From positions 94,826 to 158,825 of the forward strand of contig MPNW01000101.1 in the NCBI GenBank assembly GCA_011800805.1: DNA of 64,000 nucleotides, written 5' to 3'. The notes below the pieces were generated by a model that saw only the letters and a program-made list of their open reading frames with translations, was not told the DNA's origin and did no database searches. This stretch comes from Hirudo medicinalis (taxonomy: Eukaryota > Annelida > Clitellata > Hirudinida > Hirudinidae). Positions 1 to 10,848 of this stretch are shown here, in pieces. The first letter of the stretch is position 1. Each line of letters starts with the position of its first letter. Made by a program: the position numbers and the translations under genes.

Positions 1-988
1 GTCTTGTTGGACCTCTTTTGTTGTGGCAGTCGTTCTGTGGACAATCCTTCTTCAGATGGAGCAAGGACCCACAAAGGAAGCAGGCTCCTTTGGTTGAAGC
101 TCGAGGGTTCTCTTTGCTAGGGAGATCTTGTCGATTCTTCTTCCTCTGGTTGCCTCTCTGTACTGCATTCACAACATGGTGTGTCGTGTCATCCACTAAA
201 TCTGAATGTTTCTTCAGACCGATGATACTTTCCAACTCGTTGACCAAATCCGCCAGCGTGCACCCTTCTTGTTTCTCAAGCTTTGATAGCAATCTGGTTC
301 TAATGTCTGCATATTTGGTTCCTTGCAACGCAGAGATGTAAATAAGGCATTTAAAATTCTCCTTTGTTAAGGAATCAAACAGGGCCAATGCATCCATTCT
401 GTTAATCGTTGAGCGGAGTTTCCTGAAGGTGAGATTACCGATCGCTAACCTCATGACATCAATCCTCCTCCTGAAGACTGAGATCTTGTCTCCAAGCATA
501 TCCTCTAAAACCTCATTGGTTTCTTCATAAGATAAGCTACCGGAGTTCGCGGCATGATGTGATCGGTGTAGCTGTTGTACGTCTCCAAGTCGAGCTTCGA
601 CAGTAGTGCCCCTGTTTTGTCATGGTCCGACAACTGCATCCCGTGGTTACCCAGCACAGCTTCGAANGAAGCGCCCCATCCACGTGGAAAAGGGTGTTCC
701 AGACTCAGGATCATAGCTGAACTGCGTGATCTCTCTCATGAGCTCTGGAAGTAAGTCTGACTTACCTTCCACTGCTGTTACTGCTTTGGTCTGAAGTTGA
801 ATCGACTGAAGGAGCTGCAGAAACCTTTCCTCCCGCTTCTGACTATCTTCAAGAAGCTTTTCCCGCATCTCTTCATCTCGACGACGGTTTTCTTCGTCTC
901 GACAGCGGTTTCCTTCATCGCGTCGACGACTTTCTTCCATAAACATCGTCATCATCGACATAAATTTATCCTCAGATCCCATCCTCAT
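1..988 (-). pseudogene. gag-like reading frame, frame broken near an N
   Basis: The first ATG (988) lies inside the presumed primer-binding sequence. The frame is open from 988 to about 667, where an undetermined base (N at 666) coincides with a frame change. A second open stretch (about 660 to 540) continues the same kind of protein with the motif DHDKTGALLSKL, and downstream frames continue to the window edge. The N makes it impossible to tell a real frameshift from a base-call problem. The N-terminal half is charged and probably coiled-coil. No zinc knuckle is visible in the part present. Confidence 0.5.
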
Positions 989-995
989 CGCCAAA

Positions 996-1167
996 TGTTG
1001 TAACTCGCAGTTAGTCGATTAAACCAAGACACTACATACAATTACTTTATTCGCCAACGAATCCACACTACCTAACACACAACTAGGACTAGGACTAGAA
1101 CGAACAAAAGGGAAGTTGCCGCTCCTAGCTCCTACATTAGCATAGATAGTTCAGTGCACCCACAACA
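996..1167 (-). repeat. Candidate LTR, 172 bp
   Basis: The segment starts TGTTGT and ends ACAACA in plus orientation, giving the inverted TG...CA ends expected of an LTR. It directly precedes the gag-like frame on the minus strand. The partner LTR would be beyond the left edge, so LTR identity and the target duplication cannot be confirmed here. Confidence 0.5.
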
Positions 1168-1212
1168 GATTTTGATCAGTGAATGACATTAAATACGAGA
1201 TTTAAGACTCAC
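1168..1212. other. Intron remainder between receptor exon 6 and the LTR
   Basis: Only 45 bp separate the strong donor (GTGAGT on the minus strand at 1212-1207) from the outer end of the LTR. The retrotransposon is therefore intronic and leaves the donor site intact. Confidence 0.6.
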
Positions 1213-3975
1213 CTCTATCTCTAGTTCTAAACATAACTATGTTGCTTTTGTCACTGAATCTGCCATAATGAAGAGGCTTTAGCCTACTAAAGGCAGAGCA
1301 GTTCTGTGAAGCAGGAAGATGTTCCTCAGACAAATTAATTAAAATTCTTCCATCACTCTCACTGGTATTACTGTCGAATTTCTATCATCAAAACATCCAT
1401 TATGAGCTCACTACAATTAAAGCATAATTGCAATAGATGTTGATCTCACATATGTGGATGGCATATTTGAGCAATTGACCTCAATTGAGATAAAAAATTC
1501 TTCATCCGGTTTTGGAAGAACAAGTGACAATGACATCACATAATTATTAGAAATGTTGTTGAAATACAGATAACCTGGATCAGGCACAACTGAAATAAAA
1601 ACATAATGAAATTCAGAGTAGCAAGGGAAATAAAATACACAAATACATAAATATATACAAATAAAGTTGCAAATATTATTTGAAGGTGAAAATTTGGTTG
1701 CTTTGGTCCAAAATTGAAGGAATTTCTTTTAATTGATTTTGTAATTTAAGAAAAGTCAAACATCCTGAAGCTACAAAATGAAGCCTTGATTTTTTTAATC
1801 AAGATGAAAGTAATTATAGATTTTGAATAGTAGAAATTTAAAAGCACTTTGGGGTAGGTTCCGTGACTCAACAACTTTTCAAATAATTTGTCTTCCTTCT
1901 TGATATCCTCTATTAGGACTAAATGAACTCATATCATTTCAATTAAAATAGTGATAATAATGATAATGATTCTGAGTTTGATTATAGTGATTATAGTGGC
2001 ATATGTCCAAACATAACTTCAAGACCACTTCGACATTGAGGGTAGCATTCCCTGAAAAGAAAAGGTTTTCAAGGCAGAGTGAAACCTGGCTAGATCAGTC
2101 GCACATTGGGCAGATGATTTAACAAGGCAGCCTCTGGCAGCCTATCTGAGTGCATGCCTTCCTGAGATGTGTGAAAGACAAGTATGACGCATGACCTTGG
2201 AGAGACTTGAAGATTAGACTACAAAAAGCTGACGAGTGCATCCAGAAGATTTGAGCAGTGGCATGTGAATCCTTCCAAGTTTGAGGCTATGCTGCTATGC
2301 ACTTCCAGTTCCTTCAGAAACTCACCTCCATCAGGCCACTCAAGCATCCCATTGACAAAGAACATCAAACTCCTTAGAGTCACCCTCGACAGCGCCTTCT
2401 GCCTAGACAAGAATATCTCGACAGATATTGCAGGTGATGGATTGATTCATTGAGTTGATTCTGATGTCACTGAAGGAGTTGCTTTGTTTGCTTACCTGAA
2501 TGACCATGCTTTCATCACCATCAGGAGGAAATGGTGGTAACTGCAATTGTTACCTTTGTAGCATTTTAGAATTGCTCATCAACATATATCTTTCATGTTA
2601 TGATGATTTAGTTTTACTTATCAGTACTTATGCAATTGCCTAATCAAATATTTAACAACTGAATATGAATTTTAATTTCACTTTTAATTATTGAAGTCAC
2701 TTTCAATGCTTGTTTTTAATACTGATGATGGCCTTAGAGGTCGAAACTTATTGGTTGGTTGATAAAAACTAGAAATATAAATTTAGTGATGGCGTTTTTA
2801 CATACTTAAAACAGTGCAATCAGATGATTGAAAAAACAATCTCTTCTAAATGGTGAGCTTATTTTAACAAAACATGTTTAAATCAAAAATGATAATGAAC
2901 TTCACAGATTTTTGATTGATTATTTGATATTGATAACAATATTTGATTGACTGTAACTGATTGAGAGATACACTATATAAGGATTCAGACACAAGAAATA
3001 ACGTGCAATTCTAACCTAGGTTCATCAATGGAAACTCAAAATGGCTTTTATATCCAAATCCCAAATGGTTGCTGGCAAATACTTCCATTACCAAAGTATC
3101 ATTTATCTTGAAATGGTCGAATATATTTTCTTGAACAAAGGAATTTCCTGATTGAAGTGTTTTATTAATTTCAGCACTCCTGTTAATATTAATAACTCAA
3201 TTAAACTGACTGATATTATTTTTTTCTGAAGCTATGCAATATGTTTTTAACTTTTTAAATACCATTTTGCTTTGAAGGAAACCAACATTAAATGTAAAAT
3301 AGCCCAACAAAAAATTAAGTTAAATCACAACCGTATATCATCTGACAAACAATAGTTCCAATTTGTTGTAAAAATTTCATGTTTGCCAGAAGTTGTAATT
3401 TCACAAGACATATTTTTCCAATTCTTCACAAGACATGATGCACCAGTTACATTATGGGGAAAATCTACCAAGCAAAATTTCAATAAAACACCAAATAAAT
3501 AGAAATTAAGAAAATAAAATATTAACCTCCCAAAAGTACCATTGACTTTGTGTAAATAGATTCATTGACATAGCACTCCAATACAGAATTTGTAAACTTA
3601 GGTGAGTAAACGTTATGTGTTATAGAGACTAGGCTATCATTGTGGACTTTGATGTACATATTTGGTACTTCATATTTGAAATGACCACTATTATTTTGTT
3701 TGTGACTCTCAGGACCAAATTGTTTATCAATCATAAATCTAAATTTAACATCTCTGGATTGAATACCAGCCAATTTATCTATTTTACATTGTGCTTCAAG
3801 AGTAGCATTTTTAGTTAAATATATATCTGATGGGATAATTTCTGAAATAATAATGACATATGAATTACAAATCAAACAATTTTAATTTTAGAACTTTCTC
3901 ACGTAGAATCCCAGCTTTGGCGAACCTTAACAGCGCCACAAAAATCACAATAACTTCTGGAGTCATGATCTCCAT
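1213..3975 (-). CDS. Cytokine receptor-like protein (Domeless/gp130 type), N-terminal six exons
   Basis: Exons on the minus strand: 3903-3975, 3527-3841, 3332-3464, 3016-3179, 1450-1589 and 1213-1381. All have GT-AG borders and the phases agree throughout, giving 331 residues so far. Residues 1 to about 22 are a hydrophobic signal peptide (MEIMTPEVIVIFVALLRFA). Residues 25-129 look like an Ig-like domain with several N-glycosylation sequons. Exon 3 carries CLVKNWKNMSC, the Cys-x9-Cys pattern of the cytokine-receptor homology module, followed by TNW. Exon 4 ends the module with VMEVFASNHLG. Exons 5 and 6 look like a fibronectin III domain (VVPDPGYLYF ... SDKSNIVMFRTR). Members of this family signal through JAK/STAT at the cell surface. 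The transmembrane and cytoplasmic parts are missing: after the donor at 1212 the intron is entered by the LTR element and the window ends. No WSxWS motif is seen. A generic Ig/FN3 adhesion protein is the main alternative. Confidence 0.72.
2080..2440 (+). mobile_element. Decayed LINE reverse-transcriptase fragment in receptor intron
   Basis: It sits in the 1.4-kb receptor intron, on the strand opposite the gene. Translation gives NPSKFEAMLL and, further on, IKLLRVTLDSAF. These match the conserved late part of jockey/CR1/L2-type reverse transcriptases (NP.KT..M.. and K.LGV.LD). No long frame survives. The text around 2725 (a tail like CTGATGATGGCC followed by AT-rich sequence) may be the 3' end. 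Confidence 0.5.
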
Positions 3976-4565
3976 AAAAGTGTGATTGAACAAAGTTGCT
4001 TTCCCTACAAAATTCCGTCACGAAAAATTCTAGCATCAAGTGAATTTATTATCAAACAAATCGCATTCAGAATTGAATTAATTTAATTTTGCTAATTTTA
4101 ACTTCGAATTTTGTAAATTCAAGGATGAATGATCAATAAATAAATTTGACGCAAGTTTGTATCCGTGTTGGCCGACTTCTCTAAGTAATAGCATCACAGA
4201 CTAACGTCCATCGCGTAACAAACGTTTAATATAACATATGATTAGGGCGGTCTCAACGGCTCGTTTATCCTTCTATGATAATAAGTTGGTTTCTATATTA
4301 GCGCTTTTAGGTAAAACCGCCGGATCTACCGTTATTAATATTCATAACAAAATAAACGCCAAAACAAGCTGAATTTGCATTTGAGCCAACAATATGCAAT
4401 TCCCTCAGAGAAGAGGATTTTTAAGTTTCTTGACAGAAGTTCACGAAAAGATTCCATTTAACTAGGTCAGGGAGATCCTGAACTTGAGTTTTGATATCTT
4501 CTCCGATGAAAATACTAATTTGTGTGGTCCAGATGACTTCAAATATTATTGGCATGACCCAGAAG

Positions 4566-4650
4566 ATTGGCGTGCAGGTTAGTCGAATGGATGGGTTGCG
4601 TTCCTGCAACAATAGTCGTAATGCGTAATGGTCGCAACCAGGGTTTCTTT
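4566..4650 (-). repeat. Dispersed repeat family A, partial copy
   Basis: On the minus strand this reads CATTACGACTATTGTTGCAG, then GGAACGCAACCCATCCATTC, then a CCTGCACGCC tail. It matches the 3' half of the family represented most fully at 26226-26432. Next to it, at 4660-4715, is a C/G-run segment that looks like the end of another TIR element. Confidence 0.6.
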
Positions 4651-5437
4651 CAGGCATACCTTCGGGGTGGGGACGTCCCCCCCGGAGCTAAGCCATCGCC
4701 CCCCCCCCGAAAATAAAACTCAATTTCAAATAAATTTATAGAGTAACGATGCCCTAATTTGAAAACATAATTTTTTTTTATTTTAGAATGTCGAGCCACT
4801 GAGTGATATAAAAAGTATTTGCACGTTCCGACATATAATGTCACTTTGCTAGCGCTGTGGTTTTCATAAACCATTGCTATTATTATTGGTCTTTGGTCAT
4901 GCTTCAAAATTTTCCATATTTAAATCCATTTTTTTCGCATGTTTGAAATTAAGTTTGTTTTTATATTTTTCTTCAAATTTAGTTTTGTCTTCCCTTTTAT
5001 GTAGAGCGCTAATAAACTGACAAAGACTTTATTTCTGGATTGCTTTGGATTATTTGCTAGCCCAATCGCGAAACTCGTCTCTCTGAGCCGTCGCCTGTCT
5101 GTCCAGGTCTATTCCCGAGTGCCAAATGGCCAATGCCTCAAGATAAGCACCTCGAAATTACTCATTTATGGTCTTCGTGACTTTTTTTAAGTAATCAATT
5201 TTCTGTACCATAAATCGATGAACATTTGAACAAAAGTGATAAAAAATGTTTAATTCGGTTTAGTTTTAAAACCACGCCACCCCGACACCAAATTTCTAAA
5301 ATTGCACAAGTGGTATGTGTTAGTAGCAATACGTAGTTCAAATCATCTCGGACGCGCAAAGGGCTTTAATCAACTAAACTTAATAGCCTTTCTGAAACCT
5401 TCTGGAACTTTCTAGAACTTATCAAAATTCTCTAGAA

Positions 5438-7623
5438 CAGGGGTGGGCAAACTTTTTCTACAGAGGGCCACATTGAAAACTTGATTGTTATCGGGGGCTG
5501 CATATATATTTTGTCTACTTCAATTACAATTTACAACGTATGAAAATATGAATTAACGATAATAACCATGTATTTGACATTTTATTTCACACTCACACTC
5601 TATTACACATACACATTACATTTTAAAATACGAACTAAGCCAGTTGCTAATTTGGCAATAAGATTTTACTATTCATAGTTATTTCAACAAAAGTTTATTG
5701 TTACCTGTCATAATAAATATGAAGACGAAGAAACTTAATTTACATACAAGCTGACCACAGAGTACGATTATAATTAATGAGAAGTATGTAACTGTTCACA
5801 ATTTTGGATAATGTTCTTGAACTGTGGAACCAGTTTGCTGGTTGTGATTTGCATGATTGCATTTAAATTGCAGTCAGTCAACATCGATCTGTTCTTAGAC
5901 TTGTTTATTTTCATACAAGAAAATGCTTGATCACAAATGTATGTGGACCCAAATAGTGACAAAAGCTAGGCAGAAAAGTTTTTTAGGTGTGGAAATGCCT
6001 CTGCTGGCAAACATCCATAAAACTCCAGCAGAGAAACTGACTTAAACTTCTCCTTCAGGTCATAATCTGCTTGTAGGTCAAGCAGCTCTAACCTCTGGGG
6101 CTGAATCAGCTTCTGCACTAAATGGCAAACTGAGGATATTGAAGAGTGGTTCCAGGTTCTTGAAGTCTTGGAACCTCCTTTCAAATTCCACAACCAAGGC
6201 ATCCAACTGGGCCTTGTACTTGTCAGCCATTTCACCAGAAATGGTTTTCTGTTTCAGCAAAGGGAAGTGGCAAAACCTGTTTTCACCTGCTTGCCTGGAG
6301 AACAGGGAGAGTTTTGCCTGAAATGATTTAGCATGCACATACATTTCATGTGCAAACAAGCTATTGCCCTGAAGTTTGACATTCAGTTCATTCAACTTTT
6401 TCGTAATGTAAATGGCAAACATGAAGTCTGACTTCCACCCTTCATTAACAATGTTAGTAACAAAGTCACAAACAAAACCCTTCATCTCCAGGAACATAAC
6501 TATATCTTCCTTGAGATCCCACACTCGCCTCAATATCTTGCCTAGACTCAGTCAGCAGATACTGCTGTGGTAGATAATATCAGAATGTTCAGTTTCCAAA
6601 TCTTCAAGCAGTGCCTGGAACTGCCTGTGATTAAGTGCCCTGGCTCTGATGAGGTTTATCACACTGACAACTGGGTCAATAACATGCTTGATATTCAATG
6701 CAGCTTTACACAGATTTTTCTGATGGATGACACAGTGGAGAGGTAAAAGTGTATGGTCAGGATGTTTTTTAATTTTATTATACATCAACTTCACTAGACC
6801 TAGGTATTTCCAGTTAAAGCACGCGCTTCATCGGTTATTACACTTGCCATCTTGTTCCATACCAACCCAGTTCTCAACAGCATTGAATAACTCCTGGCCT
6901 GTGGTTGTATTTGAGTGGCTCAAGACTAAGTAATTCTTCAGTAAGCTCGAAATGAGTGTTTATTCCCCGTATAAACACCAACAATTGTGCTGTGTCCTGC
7001 ACATCGGTACTTTCGTCCAACGCAAGAGAGTACCACAAAAAGTCTTTGCTTGCATCTCGAAGTTGGTGCATCAAATTGTCACTTATCGTCTCAACCCGCC
7101 TACAAAATTTGACAGCTTTTGAGAACTACAGTTCTCCTTGATAAAGAAATGCTGTCAAATTTTGTTTTCTGTTTTGGACACATAATGCTTGCTGCATCTG
7201 ACAAGCATTCCTTGATATACTCGCCGTCAGAAAAAGGCTTGTTCCGTTTTACAATCTTATAGGAGAGCACCAAACTGGCGTCCTCAATCTTTCTTTTTTT
7301 GGCAGCACTCATGGGTAAATAATCGTCTATTCGCTTTTAAATCACAATCTTTACCAAACCTTTCAAAATGTAAATTGTAAACAAAAGCCTCTTCCGGTTG
7401 AGCGAAAAAGCAGTTTCGAATAAGGAAGTTAACAATTAATGACTAGTAATCACTAATATTCTGGAGCCATAAAACCGATTTAATATCACTAGATTCGAAT
7501 CAAATTTCAAAAATATAGCGAAAACTCTAAACAAAGAAAATCAACATCGACATAAGATCGCAACATGTACATGCATACGGGCCGCATAAAATACTCTGAC
7601 GGGCCGTAGTTTACCCACCCCTG
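5438..7623 (-). mobile_element. hAT transposon with TIRs and perfect 8-bp target duplication
   Basis: The left end reads CAGGGGTGGGCAAACT. The right end, reverse-complemented, reads CAGGGGTGGGTAAACT (15 of 16 identical). The 8-bp sequence CTCTAGAA flanks both sides (5430-5437 and 7624-7631). The interior encodes transposase fragments on the minus strand. The perfect duplication and near-perfect TIRs imply a fairly recent insertion, although the coding part is broken. Length is 2186 bp, close to that of a single-gene autonomous hAT element. Confidence 0.92.
5774..7312 (-). pseudogene. Broken hAT transposase (GTF2IRD2/ZBED5-like)
   Basis: Fragments follow the order of a hAT transposase. The N-terminal part begins MSAAKKRKIE (7312). 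A catalytic-core segment reads LALDESTDVQDTAQLL (about 7030), which carries the first acidic catalytic motif. A middle segment reads LPLHCVIHQKNLC (about 6740). The C-terminal dimerisation segment reads YICDQAFSCMKINKSKNRS (about 5925) and ends near 5774. The pieces lie in different frames, so there are several frameshifts or stops and no functional transposase. This family is known from animal genomes as 'GTF2I repeat domain-containing protein 2-like'. Divergence from such proteins appears modest by eye. Confidence 0.85.
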
Positions 7624-7631
7624 CTCTAGAA

Positions 7632-9743
7632 CATCCCAGAACAATTTTTTTCAAAAACATTAAAATGGCTGATTATTGTAAACTCAAATTCTAAATATGA
7701 TATTGTTTTTTTTTTATATCACCCTCCATATTTATCATAAAAACAAAAAACATTAAAACAGGTTTTTTTTTTATTAATAATCACTAAGATTTAGTTCGCG
7801 GAATATAATTTATATAACAGTAAAAAATATTTAATAAAGTTATGCTTTGACTCTTTTTGCTGGTCGTTTGTAGCTTTTGCATGGAGTTTCTTTAACCAAT
7901 GTCCAGGAATAACACTGGACAACACTCTCTTTGTCAGAAGATTCAAAATTCCAAAAGTCGCTACTTCTTCCCTCTGAGCTTGTAATGTGAATTCACCACA
8001 AATAAAACGGAATTAATCCGTATCATTTAAAAACTTTATAGACATTGTTTAAACAAATTAATATATTTACAAAAAATGTTCATTATAACAATCATTTTTA
8101 ATCTAAGAAGTGAGCAATTGGAATGAGCGATCTCAAGCCTATGCACAGTTTATATAAGAAATTATAAGAACCATAAAAAATGCTTCAAAAACCACCTAAA
8201 TACTGTCCAATTACATCATTAGAATTTAAAACGCGATATAAAAGTCGACTCATGAGCACAGCAATCGGCCTTGTCCTATTCATCACGTTATGCTGAGGAC
8301 ATTAAAAAAATACTACTACTACTACAGCAATCAGCCTGAACTCACTTGGGTGAACTGTTTCCTTTACTTATGGAATGAAACTGACTAGTCCTTCATTGGA
8401 GGCAAGTCAGTCAGTAACCAGGGAGACATGTGCATGGCACAATCAATTGATTTGACGCTGTCCAAGTATTTCGTTTTCACTCCTTCCAGGTTCGGGACCT
8501 TAAAATCTCACAGAGCTGCTTTAACCTCCTCGCACGGGAGCCTTCAGATCATAACCCATGAAAATCACTGATTTTTGTGAATAAATTTGGTCCCCATAAT
8601 TGTAGTAACTGCATGGTTTTGATTCCTCGTTGTATTCTTCGTTCAAAACCAAATGAACATCTGACGATAGAATATCTGATTAATCCTTGAACTACTTGTC
8701 TTAGTCTTTCGTTCAGTCTTAAATCTTTCTTGGATGGTCGTATCTTCGTTGCCAGAAACTGCCAGCCTGACTTTCTATTACTTTTGGCTAACCTGGCGAA
8801 GGTATCATGTTAGGAGGTCGTCGACAACATCTGTAATCGATAACATTTTCCTATTCCACTCTCAAAGTGTCCATCTAGTGTTTTCATGACCAACCAGCGC
8901 TTCTCGTCAATATCCACAGCTTAGTTCAACAGCTCAGAGCTCCGCACATGGAAGTTTAAGGTTCTTATAGTTGTCGGGTATGAATTGTTTTAATTGAGTC
9001 TCGCTATTCACATTGCTTTCGATTGAAGATGATGTGAATTTCGAATTCACAAAAGATTTTGTAGAAAAATGTTTCCTTAATGGAGCATGTTGTTTTCCAA
9101 ATGATGAAATTGTTCAGGAAGTTGCAGTGGTGAGGTTTATAACTGATCTTTCTTATTGTTTCAGCTGGAACATTCGGTAGATAACGTGTTTCGCCGAAAA
9201 TGAGAAAGGGTCTCATATTAATTTTTGCTCCAAAAGACGCGGTAGGACTTATTTTCGGGGGATGTCTTATATTTTCGTGTACAACAATCTACCGGCACAT
9301 TATTTCATTTGAATTACAAAAATTATTATGTTATTATTCCTCCACGCTTCCTTTATTGCATTGATGTAATAGCTTTTTCTTTGTGCACTCATCTTGTCAA
9401 AATGCGGTATTACTCTCTAACAATTAGTGATACATTTGTTACTCATAGGGGTCATTGAATTATGAAGATTAAGAAACACTACCTGATTGATGCCCTGATA
9501 GTTCATCTGTTTATCTGTCGCACAAAGACACCCACTTGGAAATTTAAAAATACTCAAAGTAATTAAAATGTATATTACCAGAAATATATTTCATTAATAT
9601 TTTATAATTCAATATAGCATCATGCGTTACAATAGACCTGTGGTACTACCGTAAATGCCGGCCGACGATCTTAACTAGGGCTTACATGTTCGGAGAAAAT
9701 ATGCATAGAGCAAGGTTGATTCTCTTTATCTCGAAAGAGTTCC
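7632..9743. other. Region without a confident gene
   Basis: Directly beyond the hAT element are A/T-rich stretches. A possible short 3' exon is listed separately at 7840-7978. At 9236-9290 the text TAGGACTTATTTTCGGGGGA resembles the end of a small TIR element. I see no other coding signal. Confidence 0.4.
7840..7978 (-). CDS. Possible terminal exon, 46 codons, unassigned
   Basis: After an AG at 7979-7980 the minus strand is open from 7978 to a TAA at 7840-7842, with a Ser/Lys-rich sequence (SDFWNFESSDKESVVQCYSW ... KRPAKRVKA). An ATTAAA-like poly(A) signal follows. The basic C-terminus would suit a nuclear protein. No partner exon was found upstream, and the open stretch is short enough to be chance. 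Confidence 0.22.
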
Positions 9744-10100
9744 ATATTTTTGGCTTTTGGTCGCCCTAGAAGGGACTTATTGTAGTAGTGTAGTATAGCA
9801 GTCCACTTATTATTGACTGCTAATTAAATATGGCGAAAAGGCGGCTCGACATTTTTGATGTTTTGTAAAAAAAATCGCAAAATCCAATCAGAATGTGAGC
9901 AAGTTTTGAAGGAAGAAGGTAAATTTGTTTAAAAATTACATAATTAATGTAATCCTATTTCAGTATAAAATCAATAAATGGACAACAAAATCTCAGACAA
10001 AATATAGAACAAATAATTAATTTTTTAAATATTGTTAGGTTCTCATCAAGCAAATGTTAACGATGAATCTTTTAATGAACAGTAATATTGTAATATTTGC
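9744..10100 (+). repeat. hAT-3 5' segment, degenerate copy
   Basis: It aligns along most of its length with 17764-18120, sharing TTTTTGGCTTTTGGTCG, ATGGCGAAAAGGCGGCTCGA and CAAAATCTCAGACAAAATAT. In this copy the putative first coding exon (ATG at 9830) stops at 9868, whereas the 17.8-kb copy stays open. The outer 5' terminus found at 17621 is not recognisable here. Confidence 0.7.
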
Positions 10101-10495
10101 CAGCCAGATAATCATCAAATGCTACAAAATCTCTTGATTTATGGTGAACATAGCTCAAACAGACTCAAACAAAGAAATTCCAAAATGTCCTAAAATTTGT
10201 AGAAAATTCGTTACAAATTTTATTAAATATATTTTATCTATCTATCTGAAATTTAGATTTTAGAAGTTTAGATTTATCTAGATTTTAATAAATTTTGTCA
10301 CAGGTGATGATATTTTACTCGAATGAAATGCATAACAATAATTTGTAGTTTTTATTGTTTAATATTTATTATTTTACGAAATGTAGAGGAATCAAAAAGT
10401 AAGACTTATTCTCTTCTTATTGGTCTTTCTTTAAGTAAATACTATTATTATTAATAAATATTAGGTAAACATTTATGCCTCTGCTACACGGTTTT

Positions 10496-10690
10496 TTTCA
10501 CTGCACCATTCCAGACATGTTTTTGAATCATCTAGAACCTTCAGTCATCCCCTCCTCCTATGCCAAAAAGATTCTCCACTGGTCCTAGTCTAAACTTCTT
10601 CAGCAACCGTCTCTTAAAAACCTGGAATTCTCTGCCTCCCGAAATCATCAGCTCCATAGCCCTAACGCGCTTCCAATCTTGTTTATGTAC
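10496..10690 (+). mobile_element. LINE reverse-transcriptase C-terminal fragment
   Basis: Translation around 10598-10690 gives FSNRLLKTWNSLPPEII, the pattern near the C-terminus of L2/CR1/jockey-type ORF2 proteins (R...WN.LP..I). The upstream part (FFHCTIPDMFLNH) is in another frame. It ends where a family A repeat copy starts. Confidence 0.55.
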
Positions 10691-10848
10691 TTCATTTATA
10701 TAGCGCCATATGCATAGCGTCAGAGGCGCTTCTTGTTAACCATTTATGGGCGCTTGCGGCAGTGCAGGCTGGGTTTCGAACATGACACATTACGACTGTT
10801 GCCATTACCGCCGTGTGCAGGAACGTAACCCATTCGACCAACCTGCCT
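10691..10848 (+). repeat. Dispersed repeat family A
   Basis: It contains CATTTATATAGCGCC, then GTGCAGGCTGGGTTTCGAAC, CATTACGACTGTTGCCATTA and the ending CATTCGACCAACCTGC. It abuts the 3' end of the LINE fragment, but that junction is not shared by the other copies. Confidence 0.75.

Larger units (their letters stand above)
1..1167 (-). mobile_element. Gypsy-like LTR retrotransposon, 5' part, cut by the left window edge
   Basis: On the minus strand this reads as an LTR (1167 down to 996), a candidate primer-binding site starting TGGCGATGAGG directly after the LTR end, and a gag-like reading frame running to position 1. The LTR ends match as TGTTGT/ACAACA. The gag-like protein has an Arg/Glu-rich coiled-coil start (repeated RRRDE) and then a motif FSYDPESGTPFSTWMGRF, which resembles the start of the gag domain seen in invertebrate Gypsy/Ty3 elements. 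The element lies 45 bp inside an intron of the receptor gene at 1213-3975, in the same orientation. Protease, RT and integrase would lie outside the window, so the Gypsy assignment is inferred from gag style alone. Confidence 0.65.

Noticed and set aside
4650..4907. Minus-strand open frame with a Gly/Pro-rich end (GGGDGLAPGGTSPP)
   Set aside because: The Gly/Pro part is a translation of C/G runs at a transposon-like end, not protein-coding sequence.
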